Below are positions 44,122-53,397 of a DNA stretch of 64,000 nucleotides, piece after piece. The notes beneath the pieces were generated by a model. It searched no databases and was not told the origin of the DNA. It saw nothing but the letters and a program-made list of their open reading frames with translations. Numbering within the stretch: the stretch's first letter is position 1; each line of letters opens with the position of its first letter. The stretch covers positions 1 through 64,000 of the forward strand of contig QGVD01000002.1 in assembly GCA_003242685.1 (NCBI GenBank), written 5' to 3'. The DNA comes from Pseudomonadota bacterium. GTDB taxonomy: Bacteria; Pseudomonadota; Gammaproteobacteria; Steroidobacterales; Steroidobacteraceae. The translations under genes were made by a program, and so were the position numbers.

Positions 44122-44193
44122 AGCGGCTCTTCAATTCGGGCGCGTCGTCCGCGAAGATTCGCGCATTCTCTTCGATCCAGCGACGACACACCC

Positions 44194-45288
44194 ATGTCAT
44201 CCCAACCTTCTCGCACCACGACGTTTCTCGTGAGCTGGGCGCTCCTGCTCGCCACGGTGTGGGTCGGCCAGGAGCTGTACATGAGCTACGCGCTCGCGCA
44301 GACGGAGCCGCGCACGGTGACTCCACGCGGCGATCTGACCGAGGCCGAGAAGAGCACCATCGCGCTCTTCAGCGCTGCGGCTCCTTCCGTCGCGGCCATC
44401 ACGACGGAGCGCCTGCGCCCGATCGGTTTCTGGAGGATGGGCGTCGAGCAGGGCGCCGGCTCCGGCTTCGTGTGGGACAAGGCCGGCCACATCGTCACGA
44501 ACTATCACGTCGTACGTTCGGCGCAGCGCGTCTTCGTGCAGCTCGGCGCAGGAGAGCCCGTCCCGGCGGAGGTGATCGGCACGGCGCCGGAATACGATCT
44601 CGCGGTGGTCCGCCTCGCGCAGGTGCCGCCGGATCTGCGTCCTCTGCCGATCGGGCGCTCCGCGACGCTGCAGGTGGGTCAGGCGTGCTTCGCGATCGGC
44701 AACCCGTACGGACTTGCGCGCACGCTCACGACGGGCGTGGTGAGCGCGCTCGACCGCACGCTCCCGACCGCGAATCACCGTGAGATCTCGGGTGTCATCC
44801 AGACCGATGCGGCGATCAACCCCGGCAACTCGGGCGGTCCGCTGCTCGACTCCGCGGGACGTCTCATCGGCGTGAACACCGCGATCGTTTCGGGTTCCGG
44901 CGCATCGGCCGGTATCGGCTTCGCGATCCCGGTCGATCTCGTGAACCGGATCGTGCCGGCACTGATCCGCTACGGACGCGCGCCGCAGCCGGGCATCGGT
45001 ATCCTCGCGGCAGACGACGTCTCCGCGCAGCTCGGTGCGCCCGGCATCGCGGTGCTCGGCGTGCAGCCGGGCTCGCCGGCGGCGCGAGCCGAGCTGCAGC
45101 CGTTCGATTTCGAGAACGGCCGCGTCGGCGATGTCATCGTGGCGGTGGACGGCAGACGCGTGAGGACCATCGGCGAGCTGATCTCCGCTCTCGACCGCGC
45201 GGGCATAGGCTCGGAAGTCGAGCTGCGCGTGCTGCGCGGCCGCCGCACGATCGACGTCAAGGTGCGCGTGGAGGACGTCTCGCGCTGA
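44194..45288 (+). CDS. DegS/HtrA-type serine protease with one PDZ domain
   Basis: A 364-residue S1C protease. An N-terminal helix (FLVSWALLLATVWVGQELYM, residues 11-30) anchors or exports it. The triad is His105 (TNYHVV), Asp135 (EYDLAVV) and Ser213 (GNSGGP). A single PDZ domain follows at ~260-360 (GVQPGSPAARAELQPF, GDVIVAVDGRRV). It is probably a periplasmic quality-control or regulatory protease. It is a single gene; no anti-sigma partner is adjacent. Confidence 0.9.
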   Translation: MSSQPSRTTTFLVSWALLLATVWVGQELYMSYALAQTEPRTVTPRGDLTEAEKSTIALFSAAAPSVAAITTERLRPIGFWRMGVEQGAGSGFVWDKAGHIVTNYHVVRSAQRVFVQLGAGEPVPAEVIGTAPEYDLAVVRLAQVPPDLRPLPIGRSATLQVGQACFAIGNPYGLARTLTTGVVSALDRTLPTANHREISGVIQTDAAINPGNSGGPLLDSAGRLIGVNTAIVSGSGASAGIGFAIPVDLVNRIVPALIRYGRAPQPGIGILAADDVSAQLGAPGIAVLGVQPGSPAARAELQPFDFENGRVGDVIVAVDGRRVRTIGELISALDRAGIGSEVELRVLRGRRTIDVKVRVEDVSR

Positions 45289-45331
45289 CCGCGACGCTCA
45301 TCGCGCGCTGAGGACCTTCGTGCTCCGAGGA

Positions 45332-45895
45332 TCAGCGCGCCCTGAACACCCGGATGATCACTGCGCCCCCGCCGGGACGCGGCGTGATCGTTCCGAGATA
45401 GGCGCCGCTGTTGAGCCATTCGTACTTGCCGCGCGGCGCCTCGAAGACGGGAGTGGTGAACGCGGGACGCGGCGGGCTCTGCGCTCCGCCCTGCTGCGTA
45501 TCGCGGGGCGGAAGCACGCCGCGATTGAACACCTTGATGACGACGCCGTCGGACGTACGCATGAAGTAGTACGCCTCGACAACCGTCGAGCCGTCGTTGC
45601 GTGCGAGGTTCCAGTCGGCGCCGCCGGGAATCACGGTGCCACGGATCGCGGGCCCTTCGAACGTGCCGCCGGTGATCGGAATGATCCGCTGCACGCCGTC
45701 GAGCGTCTCGCCCACTCGCTCCGCAGGACCGATCTCCACTTCGGCGGTGTAGACGTGCTCGAGCTGCGGGAAGTCCGCAGGCTGCGGCTCGGCGCCGGCT
45801 GCGCGTCCGACCGGCAGCATCGCGAGCGATGCGATCGCGGCCAGGAAACCGGTTCGCGTGAGAGTGAGCGGATCGAATGGACGGGCACTCATCAT
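45332..45895 (-). CDS. Exported DUF3237 protein
   Basis: A 187-residue protein with an N-terminal signal-like stretch (FLAAIASLAMLPVGRAAGAE) and a DUF3237 beta-barrel (LEHVYTAEVEIGPAERVG, GGTFEGPAIRGTVIPGGADW, KYEWLNSGAYLGTITP). DUF3237 proteins occur beside various catabolic genes but have no settled function. It lies 138 bp downstream of the quinohaemoprotein dehydrogenase on the same strand. Confidence 0.85.
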   Translation of the reverse strand: MMSARPFDPLTLTRTGFLAAIASLAMLPVGRAAGAEPQPADFPQLEHVYTAEVEIGPAERVGETLDGVQRIIPITGGTFEGPAIRGTVIPGGADWNLARNDGSTVVEAYYFMRTSDGVVIKVFNRGVLPPRDTQQGGAQSPPRPAFTTPVFEAPRGKYEWLNSGAYLGTITPRPGGGAVIIRVFRAR

Positions 45896-46033
45896 GCATC
45901 TTCCTCCACGATTACTGCAGTCCCACAGGCAAGGAGCTCCGCGGCACCGTCCATGATGACCGACGTCGCGAATGACCGATCCGGCACGTGAAAGGAAGGC
46001 GCGCGCCGCAGCCTGCGACGCGCGCCTTGCGGA

Positions 46034-48202
46034 TCAATTCGAAGCACCGTGCCCCTGCTGGGCAGGCGCCGCAGCCTGCGTGGCTGCCGCTTCGCGCTGC
46101 TTCGCCTCGTTCGCGCGCTGTGTCACGAAGGCACGAATGGCCTGCGCCTCCTCCGGCGTGATCGCGCGGGCGAAGGACACCATGCCGTTCTCCGTCAGCG
46201 CGCCGCCGAGCACGATGGCGTCGAACGCCTCCTGGCTGTGCAGCGTGGGGCTGTAACGCAGATCGGGGAACATGCCGCCGCTCTGCGCATCGACGCCATG
46301 GCACGTGCTGCAGAAGCGGCTGTACTTTTCCTCGCCGACGGTGAGCTGTGCCGTCGTGCCGAAAGGCGCCGGCGGATCGAGTCTGCGCGGCGGCACCTCG
46401 ATCGGGGGTGGGAGCTCAGCGGTGCCACCGAGCTTGAAGACGAGGAGGCGCGAGTAGTTCGGCGAGTAGTAGTCGCCGCCCTGCCGGTGACCCGCGACGA
46501 CCGCGATGTACTGCTCACCGTCGACCTCGTAGCTCACCGGACCGGCGAGCACACCCGTCTGCGCCGCGAAGCTCCAGAGCTTCGTGCCGTCGTCGGCGCG
46601 ATACGCCGAGAAGTGCATCGGCACCGACAGGCCTTCGGTCTGCAGACCGCCTCCGGTTCCCTGGAACACGAGCCCGCCGGCCGTCGCGAGCGTGCCGCCA
46701 CCCCGTCCCTGTCCGTGCGAGACGCGCCAGACTTCCTTCTGCTGCACGGGGTCCCAGGCGAGCAGGATGCCCTCGTTGACGCGCAGCGTCTTCGGGTCGC
46801 GCAGCATCTCGGCGCTCTTGGCGAAGCTGATCGACAGCTTCTGCCCCATGGGGTTGTCGTCCTCGTAGGCGGCGACGAACGGATAGCTCGAGTTCACCGC
46901 CGGGATATATACGAGGCCGGTGATCGGGCTGTACGACATCGGATGCCAGCTATGGGCTCCGGCGAAGCTCGGCAGCGCAACGAAACCGCGCTCGGTCGTG
47001 TACTTCGACTCGGGATTCACGATCGGCCGCCCGGTCTTCATGTCGATGCCCTTCGCCCAGTTGACCGGGACGAAGTTCTGCGCGGAGATGAGCTCGCCCG
47101 TCTTCGCATCGAGCACATAGAAGAAGCCGTTCTTCGATGCCTGCATCACGACGTGGCGCTTCTTTCCGTCGATGACGAGGTCCGCCACCGTGATCTGCTG
47201 GGTGTTGTCGTAGTCCCAGCTCTCGTTGGGCGTCATCTGGTAGTGCCAGCGGTACTCGCCGGTGTCGACGTCGAGCGCGACGATGGAGGCGAGGAAGAGG
47301 TGGTCACCGCCGCCGGGCGAGCGGATGTCCGCCGGCCACGGCGCGCCGTTGCCGGTGCCGACGTAGACGAGATTGGTCTCCGGGTCGTACGTGATGCCGT
47401 CCCACGGCGCCCCGCCGCCGCCGGTCTTCCACCACTCGCCGCCCCAGGTCTTCGCGGCCATCTCCATCTGCGGGTTCTCGAAGCCGTCGGCGGGATTGCC
47501 CGGCACGATGTACCAGCGCCAGAGCATCTCGCCGGTCTCGGCGTCGTAGGCCGAGACATAACCTCGCATGTGGAACTCGGAGCCGCCCTGCCCGATGATC
47601 ACCTTGCCCTTCGCGACGCGCGGCGCGCCCGTGATCGTGTAGGGCTTGTCCCGGTCGATCGTGTAGACCTCCCAGACGGGCTTGCCGGTCTTCGCGTCGA
47701 TAGCAATCAGGCGCCCGTCCAGCGCACCGAGGTAGAGCTTCCCTTTCCACGCGGCGACGCCGCGGTTCACGACGTCACAGCACGCATTGACCGCCCACTC
47801 GCCCGGAACCTTCGGGTCGTACTTCCACAGCTCCTTGCCGGTCTTCGCGTCGAACGCGTACACCTTGCTCCACGCCGTGGTGACGTAGACGACGCCGTCG
47901 ATCACGAGCGGCGTGGATTCCTGCCCGCGCCGCGTGTCGAAGTCGGCGTACCACGTGAGCCCGAGCTGCGAGACGTTCTCGGTGTTGATCTGCGTGAGGG
48001 GGCTGAATCGCTGCTCGCTGTACGTCCGCCCGTGACTCATCCACTGGCCGGGATGCTCGTCGGCCGCCACGAGGCGCGCCTCGTCCACGTTCGCGAACTC
48101 CGCCGGAGCCGCGGAATCGCGCCCTTCGGGAGCGCCGGATCGGCCGCACGCGGACACAACGAGTGCCGCGGCACACACCGAGGTGATCAACACAGTGCGC
48201 AT
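46034..48202 (-). CDS. Quinohaemoprotein alcohol dehydrogenase (PQQ + cytochrome c), lipoprotein-like
   Basis: A 722-residue type II PQQ alcohol dehydrogenase. The signal peptide ends in a lipobox-like VSAC (Cys19). The eight-bladed propeller (~40-590) has the vicinal disulfide Cys141-Cys142 (NACCDVV), metal ligand Glu209 (GGSEFHMRG), Asn285 (GTGNGAPW) and catalytic Asp330 in ESWDYDN. Asp332, two residues later, is the extra ligand seen in lanthanide-dependent enzymes. A cytochrome c domain ends the protein (CSTCH at 631-635, Met674 as likely axial ligand). It oxidises alcohols in the periplasm. No pqq genes are in the window. Confidence 0.92.
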   Translation of the reverse strand: MRTVLITSVCAAALVVSACGRSGAPEGRDSAAPAEFANVDEARLVAADEHPGQWMSHGRTYSEQRFSPLTQINTENVSQLGLTWYADFDTRRGQESTPLVIDGVVYVTTAWSKVYAFDAKTGKELWKYDPKVPGEWAVNACCDVVNRGVAAWKGKLYLGALDGRLIAIDAKTGKPVWEVYTIDRDKPYTITGAPRVAKGKVIIGQGGSEFHMRGYVSAYDAETGEMLWRWYIVPGNPADGFENPQMEMAAKTWGGEWWKTGGGGAPWDGITYDPETNLVYVGTGNGAPWPADIRSPGGGDHLFLASIVALDVDTGEYRWHYQMTPNESWDYDNTQQITVADLVIDGKKRHVVMQASKNGFFYVLDAKTGELISAQNFVPVNWAKGIDMKTGRPIVNPESKYTTERGFVALPSFAGAHSWHPMSYSPITGLVYIPAVNSSYPFVAAYEDDNPMGQKLSISFAKSAEMLRDPKTLRVNEGILLAWDPVQQKEVWRVSHGQGRGGGTLATAGGLVFQGTGGGLQTEGLSVPMHFSAYRADDGTKLWSFAAQTGVLAGPVSYEVDGEQYIAVVAGHRQGGDYYSPNYSRLLVFKLGGTAELPPPIEVPPRRLDPPAPFGTTAQLTVGEEKYSRFCSTCHGVDAQSGGMFPDLRYSPTLHSQEAFDAIVLGGALTENGMVSFARAITPEEAQAIRAFVTQRANEAKQREAAATQAAAPAQQGHGASN

Positions 48203-48348
48203 GGGAACCCCTTCGATACGATCGATGCCCGCCTGACGTGCCGGAGCGGGAGCCTCTCGTGGGCTGGAAAGCCAGTCATCGCCGGAACCTGCCGCCGGTA
48301 CTCGGGTCGGCTCTTGCGGCAGTGACCATAGCATACGACAGTCGAGTC

Positions 48349-49188
48349 ATGCGCCAGCTGCTGAGCCTCCTCGCGACCGCCGCGGCCTGCTACGGGGCGC
48401 TGCTCGCCCTGCTCTATGTCTTCCAGTCGCGGATGCTCTACCTGCCGCACATCGGAGGCACCGGGCTCGCGGGGACGCCGGCCGACATCGGCCTCGCCTT
48501 CGAGGAGGTGCGCTTGACCACGGACGACGGGGTGAGCCTGCACGGCTGGTTCGTCCCGGCTTCAGGACCGGGCGGCGCGCCACGGCGGGTCGTGCTCCAC
48601 GTGCACGGCAACGGCGGGAACATCTCGCACCGGCTGGATCTCATCAGAGTCCTGCACGGGCTCGGCGTGGACGTGCTGCTCTTCGACTACCGGGGGTACG
48701 GCCGCAGCGAAGGCCACCCGAGCGAGGACGGCACGTACCGGGACGCCCGCGCGGCGTGGGACTATCTCGTCGAGCGGCGCGGCTATGCGCCCGGTGAGAT
48801 CGTACTCTTCGGCCACTCGCTCGGTGCCGCAGTCGCGGCGGAGCTCGCGCGGCACGTGCGGCCCGCAGGGATCATCCTGGAATCGCCCTTCACGTCCATC
48901 GCCGACGTCGCGAGCCACCACTACTGGTTCGTTCCGGCGCGCCTGCTCGTGCGCTTCCGCTACGCCACCGTGGAGTACGTTCGCGACGCGCGGGCGCCCG
49001 TGCTCGTCGTCCACAGCCGCGTCGACGAGGTCGTGCCCTTCGAGCACGGGCTCGAGGTGTTCCGCAATGCGCCCGAGCCGAAGGAATTTCTCGAGATCGA
49101 GGGCGATCACAACGAAGGGTTCCTGCGCAGCGGCGCGCTCTACTCACAGGGCCTGCGCCGCTTCATCGAGCGACTCGGCAGCGTATGA
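48349..49188 (+). CDS. Alpha/beta hydrolase (BEM46/ABHD13-like)
   Basis: A 279-residue hydrolase with an N-terminal membrane helix (LLSLLATAAACYGALLALLYVF). The nucleophile elbow is FGHSLGA, the acid Asp lies in SRVDEVVPF and the His in EGDHNEGF, with the oxyanion strand HVHGNGGN. The catalytic domain faces one side of the membrane. It starts a three-gene operon with hydroxypyruvate isomerase (10 bp away) and an SDR. Esterase or amidase; the substrate is unknown. Confidence 0.88.
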   Translation: MRQLLSLLATAAACYGALLALLYVFQSRMLYLPHIGGTGLAGTPADIGLAFEEVRLTTDDGVSLHGWFVPASGPGGAPRRVVLHVHGNGGNISHRLDLIRVLHGLGVDVLLFDYRGYGRSEGHPSEDGTYRDARAAWDYLVERRGYAPGEIVLFGHSLGAAVAAELARHVRPAGIILESPFTSIADVASHHYWFVPARLLVRFRYATVEYVRDARAPVLVVHSRVDEVVPFEHGLEVFRNAPEPKEFLEIEGDHNEGFLRSGALYSQGLRRFIERLGSV

Positions 49189-49198
49189 TTCGCGGCTC

Positions 49199-49996
49199 AT
49201 GACCGTGCGCTTCTCTGCCAATCTCGGGCTCCTGTGGCCGGACCGGCCGCTGCTCGAGCGTATCGAAGCCGCAGGCCGCGCGGGTTTCCGTGCGATCGAG
49301 ATGCACTTCCCCTACGATGTGCCGCCTCAGGAAGTCGCGCGCGTCGCACGCCGGCACGACCTCACGATACTCGGCATCAACACCGCGCCCGGCGACGTCG
49401 CGCGCGGCGAGCGCGGCCTCGGTGCCGTGCCCGGACGCGAGCGCGAGTTCCAGGCCGCAGTCGATCAGGCGATCGACTACTGCCTCGCCTCGGGCGCGCG
49501 CGCCATTCACGCGATGGCAGGCGTCGTCGCGCCGGAGGAGCACACGAGGGCGCGCGAGGTCTTTCTCGACAACCTGAGGCTCGCCGCGGCGAAGGCCGCG
49601 CGTCACGGCATTCCGCTCTACCTCGAGCCGCTCAACCCGCGCGACAACCCGGGATACTTCTACTCGAGAGTCTCCGAAGCGGCGGACATCATCGCGGAGC
49701 TCGGCGCGCCGAACGTGCGCCTGCAGTTCGACGTGTACCACGTCGCCGTGACGGAAGGCGACGTGCTCATGAAGCTCGAGAAGTACATGCCGATCATCGG
49801 GCACGTGCAGATCGCGGCGGTGCCGTCGCGCGCCGAGCCCGACGAAGGCGAGATCGCTTATCCTGCGGTCTTCGCGGCGCTCGAGAAGCTCGGCTACCCG
49901 GGCTGGGTCGGCTGCGAGTACAGGCCGCGCGGCGATACGGATGCAGGCCTGCGCTGGCTGGAAGCCCTCGGGCGGCCGCTCACTCGAAGAGGATGA
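49199..49996 (+). CDS. hyi: Hydroxypyruvate isomerase-family TIM-barrel isomerase
   Basis: A 265-residue xylose-isomerase-like TIM barrel. The metal/catalytic acids are Glu142 (YLEPLNPRDNPGY), Asp178 (QFDVYHV), the HVQIA segment (~202-206) and Glu240 (GCEYRPRG). This pattern fits Hyi or OtnI (hydroxypyruvate/tartronate-semialdehyde or 2-oxotetronate isomerase). ATG 49199 is 10 bp after the hydrolase stop, and its stop overlaps the SDR start (ATGA). Confidence 0.9.
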   Translation: MTVRFSANLGLLWPDRPLLERIEAAGRAGFRAIEMHFPYDVPPQEVARVARRHDLTILGINTAPGDVARGERGLGAVPGREREFQAAVDQAIDYCLASGARAIHAMAGVVAPEEHTRAREVFLDNLRLAAAKAARHGIPLYLEPLNPRDNPGYFYSRVSEAADIIAELGAPNVRLQFDVYHVAVTEGDVLMKLEKYMPIIGHVQIAAVPSRAEPDEGEIAYPAVFAALEKLGYPGWVGCEYRPRGDTDAGLRWLEALGRPLTRRG

Positions 49997-50739
49997 ACAT
50001 GTCGCAGAAGATCGCTCTGGTCACCGGTGCAGGCTCGGGTATCGGACGCGCAGTGTCGCTCGCGCTTGCGGGAGCCGGATTCACCGTGGTGCTCGCGGGC
50101 CGCAGGAAGGAAGCGCTCGAGGAGACGGCACGTCTCGGAGGCGATGCGTGCGTGCCCTGCGTCGCGGACGTGACCGATCCCGCTTCGGTCGATGCGCTGT
50201 TCGCGTTCATCCGCGAGAAATTCGGCCGGCTCGATCTGCTCTTCAACAACGCCGGCATCAACGCGAGCGCTCCGATCGAAGATCTTCCCTATGAGCGCTG
50301 GCGCGCCGTGATCGACACGAACCTGACCGGCGCGTTCCTCTGCACGCAGGCTGCCTTCAGGCTCATGAAGAGCCAGAACCCGCGCGGCGGCCGGATCATC
50401 AACAACGGCTCCATCTCGGCGATGTCGCCGCGGCCGCACATGATCGCGTACACGGCTTCCAAGCACGCCATCACGGGCCTGACGAAATCGACCTCGCTCG
50501 AGGGACGGCAGTACGACATCGCCTGCGGCCAGATCGACATCGGCAACACCGCGACCGACATGGCCGCAGGGTTCGCCCGCGGCGTGCTGCAGGCGGACTT
50601 CACGACGAAGGTCGAGCCGACGTTCGACGTGAAGCACGTGGCCGAGGCCGTGCTCTACATGGCGAGCCTGCCGCTCGAGGCGAACGTGCTCTTCATGACG
50701 GTGATGGCCACCAAGATGCCCTTCGTGGGCCGCGGCTGA
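49993..50739 (+). CDS. SDR-family oxidoreductase
   Basis: A 248-residue classical SDR. The cofactor motif TGAGSGIG is at residues 11-18, NNAG follows, the catalytic Ser is in NNGSISA and Tyr/Lys in YTASKHA. It overlaps the isomerase gene by 4 bases, so it probably acts in the same pathway, e.g. on tartronate semialdehyde or a related 3- to 4-carbon hydroxy acid. That role is inference. Confidence 0.92.
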   Translation: MNMSQKIALVTGAGSGIGRAVSLALAGAGFTVVLAGRRKEALEETARLGGDACVPCVADVTDPASVDALFAFIREKFGRLDLLFNNAGINASAPIEDLPYERWRAVIDTNLTGAFLCTQAAFRLMKSQNPRGGRIINNGSISAMSPRPHMIAYTASKHAITGLTKSTSLEGRQYDIACGQIDIGNTATDMAAGFARGVLQADFTTKVEPTFDVKHVAEAVLYMASLPLEANVLFMTVMATKMPFVGRG

Positions 50740-50764
50740 AGGCGACCCCCGCGACGGCGAACTT

Positions 50765-52066
50765 TCAGGCCGGCAGCGCAGCCGCGCGGCGCCGCGCAAG
50801 CGCGTACAGCGGAATGGTGACGAGCACCAGCGCGGCGGTGATGAGCAGCATCTGCGTGCCCGAGAGCGCGATCATGAGGATCGCGAACAGCATCGCCGCG
50901 GCCGCGAGGAGCCGCTCCCGCAGGCGTGCCGCCGGCGGTGTCTCCGGCTGGTCGTAATGCCACACCGACGCGCAGGCGTACGTATAGACCAGCAGGCAGA
51001 GCACCACCGACACTTCGATCAGCTTGCCGAACTGCTCGCCGAGCGTCGGTGAGACGGTCGCGAAGACGACCACCGTCATCAGCACGCCCATCAGGAGCAG
51101 GTTCGCCACCGGCGTGCCGTGGCGGTCCACCTTTGCGAGGATCGCGGGGAAGTGCCCGCGGTCCGCACCGGCCTTGCCGATCTGGGCGGTGAGCAGGATC
51201 CAGCCGGCCAGCGTGCCGAGTGCCTTCGTGAGCGCCATCAGCGCGACGAGCCCGCCCGCGACCGAACCCAGCACGACCCTGACCGCGTCCGCGAACGGCG
51301 CCGTGGACTTCGCGAGCTCCTCCGCCGGAATGAGCCCCATGATCACGGTGCAGGAGGCGAGGTAGACGAGCGTCGCGATGAGCACGCCGGACATGGTCGC
51401 GAGCGCGATGCTGCGCGGATTCTCGACGACGGCCGCCGCGACCGAAGCGCTCTCCAGACCGAGGAAGGCCCAGAACACCAGGACGAGCGACTCCGACACG
51501 AGCGGAAGCGCAGGCTCACCGCGCACGTTCCACGAAGCCGTGAAGGTATCCGCGTCGAAGAAGAGCCAGCCGACGGTCGCGACCGCCAGGATCGGGATCA
51601 GCCCGACCACGATGGCGAAGGACTTGAACTGACACACGAGCCGCGGCCCGATGATGTTGAGAAGCACCAGCACCCAGATGATGGCGGTGGTGCCGAGAGC
51701 CCCCGGCAGCGGCTCGGCGAGTGGTTTGATGAAGGTGGCGAGATAACCTGTCGCTGCGACGGCGATCGCGATGTTCCCGACCCAGCACTGGACCCAGTAG
51801 AGCATGCTCGACTGGAATCCGACGTAGGGTCCGAACGCCTCGCCCGCATAGGTGCTGGGTCCGCCGGGTCTTGGCGCGATCCGCCCGAGCCTCGCCAGCA
51901 CCGAGGCGATGAGCAGCGCGCCGCCGCCTGCGATCAGCCACCCCAGAACCGTGATGCTGCCGACCGTCGCGAGCGTCGCCGGCAGCAGATAGATGCCCGA
52001 CCCCACCATGTTGCTGGCGACGAGCGCCGTCGCCAGCAGCGCACCGACCTTCTGTCTCGAGGCCAT
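50765..52066 (-). CDS. APC-family amino acid/polyamine permease (AdiC-like)
   Basis: A 433-residue permease with twelve helices. The GSGIYLLPATLA unwound helix 1 and FWAFLGLESASVAAAVVENP helix 6 are the substrate-binding signatures of the APC superfamily, closest in look to basic amino-acid/diamine antiporters. It imports or exchanges amino acids or amines. It is a single gene, convergent with the SDR and divergent from the Rieske oxygenase. Confidence 0.9.
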   Translation of the reverse strand: MASRQKVGALLATALVASNMVGSGIYLLPATLATVGSITVLGWLIAGGGALLIASVLARLGRIAPRPGGPSTYAGEAFGPYVGFQSSMLYWVQCWVGNIAIAVAATGYLATFIKPLAEPLPGALGTTAIIWVLVLLNIIGPRLVCQFKSFAIVVGLIPILAVATVGWLFFDADTFTASWNVRGEPALPLVSESLVLVFWAFLGLESASVAAAVVENPRSIALATMSGVLIATLVYLASCTVIMGLIPAEELAKSTAPFADAVRVVLGSVAGGLVALMALTKALGTLAGWILLTAQIGKAGADRGHFPAILAKVDRHGTPVANLLLMGVLMTVVVFATVSPTLGEQFGKLIEVSVVLCLLVYTYACASVWHYDQPETPPAARLRERLLAAAAMLFAILMIALSGTQMLLITAALVLVTIPLYALARRRAAALPA

Positions 52067-52216
52067 CGTTCTCTCGACTCACCTTCAGCCGGCGCCGGCG
52101 CGGGGTGTGCTTTGACCACGCGAGGTGCGCAGCATACGATCATCCGCCGCAATACTCCCTCAGCGCCGCACGGGCGATCAACGCCCCGTGCCGCTGTCCG
52201 CAGCATAGCCCTTCTC

Positions 52217-53377
52217 ATGGCAACGGCACCTCATTCGATCACGGACGACGAGCGACTCAGCCTGCCGGCCTGGATCTACCGCGATCCGGCGTTCTTCGAG
52301 ATCGAGAAGCGGGAGATCTTCAGGAGAAGCTGGCAGGTCGTCTGTCATCTCTCCGACATCCCGAACCCGGGCGACTACCACACGTTCGATTTCCTGGGCG
52401 AGTCGATCGTGGTCGTGCGCGCGGCCGGCGGCGAAGTCCGCGCCTTTCACAACGTCTGCCGGCACCGCGCCGCGCGCCTGCTCGACGGGCCGCGCGGGCA
52501 CTGCGGCTCGCGCGTGATCTGCCCCTATCACGGCTGGAGCTACGCACTGGACGGCCGGCTGCTCGGCGCAGCGGGGATGAAGGGGTTCAGCGGACTCGAT
52601 GCGCACCGGCACGGGCTCGTGCCGGTGGAGCACGAGGTCTTTCTCGGCTTCGTCTTCGTGCGCCTCGCGCCGGGGCTGCCCAGCGTGCGCGAGATGATGG
52701 GACCGTACGCCGATGAGCTCGCCGTCTATCAGCCGGAGCGCATGGTGCCGCTCGGACGGGTCACCCTGCGGCCGCGGCCGGTGAACTGGAAGAACGTCGC
52801 GGACAACTACGGGGACGCGCTGCACATCCGTGTCGCACATCCGGGGCTCACGCGCCTGCTCGGCGACAGCTATCGCATCGAGGCGCAGGAGTGGGCGGAC
52901 AAGATGTGGGGCACGCTGAGGGACGAGCTCTCGAGCAACTGGTCCGAGCGACTCTACCAGCGGCTGCTGCCGAGCATCGAGCACCTGCCGCCCGAGCGGC
53001 GCCGGATGTGGACGTATTTCAGGCTGTGGCCGAACGTCGCGTTCGACGTCTATCCCGATCAGATCGACTTCATGCAGTTCGTGCCGGTCTCGCCCACCGA
53101 GACGCTGATCCGGGAGATCGCCTACGTCCACCCGGACGAGCGGCGCGAGATGCGCATCGCGCGCTATCTCAACTGGCGCATCAACCGTCAGGTGAACCGC
53201 GAGGACACCGATCTCATCAAGCGCGTGCAGGCGGGCATGAGCTCGAGCAGCTACACCGCAGGTCCTCTGGGAGACAACGAGGAGTGCCTGCGGAGCTTCG
53301 CCCGGCGCATGCGCCGGCTCATCCCCGAGAGCCGGCTGCTCGAGCCGCCTGCGGACTGGCCGCGCACGTTCGGGTAG
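52217..53377 (+). CDS. Rieske [2Fe-2S] ring-hydroxylating oxygenase alpha subunit-like
   Basis: A 386-residue oxygenase. The Rieske cluster ligands are Cys81-X-His83 and Cys102-XX-His105 (CRHRAARL, CPYHGW). The mononuclear iron site follows as NWKNVADNYGDALHIRVAHP. It lacks the long C-terminal domain features of benzoate-type enzymes and no ferredoxin or reductase gene is adjacent, so the substrate is unknown; monooxygenases on small aromatic or quaternary-amine compounds are possible. ATG 52217; a larger frame upstream is a shadow of the permease. Confidence 0.88.
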   Translation: MATAPHSITDDERLSLPAWIYRDPAFFEIEKREIFRRSWQVVCHLSDIPNPGDYHTFDFLGESIVVVRAAGGEVRAFHNVCRHRAARLLDGPRGHCGSRVICPYHGWSYALDGRLLGAAGMKGFSGLDAHRHGLVPVEHEVFLGFVFVRLAPGLPSVREMMGPYADELAVYQPERMVPLGRVTLRPRPVNWKNVADNYGDALHIRVAHPGLTRLLGDSYRIEAQEWADKMWGTLRDELSSNWSERLYQRLLPSIEHLPPERRRMWTYFRLWPNVAFDVYPDQIDFMQFVPVSPTETLIREIAYVHPDERREMRIARYLNWRINRQVNREDTDLIKRVQAGMSSSSYTAGPLGDNEECLRSFARRMRRLIPESRLLEPPADWPRTFG

Positions 53378-53397
53378 AGGAAGCGTCGGGTTCGCTT

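Noticed and set aside
46049..48325. 758-codon plus frame opposite the PQQ dehydrogenase
   Set aside because: No family motifs and heavy in Arg/Val/Leu. The minus frame has PQQ, haem and signal motifs throughout.
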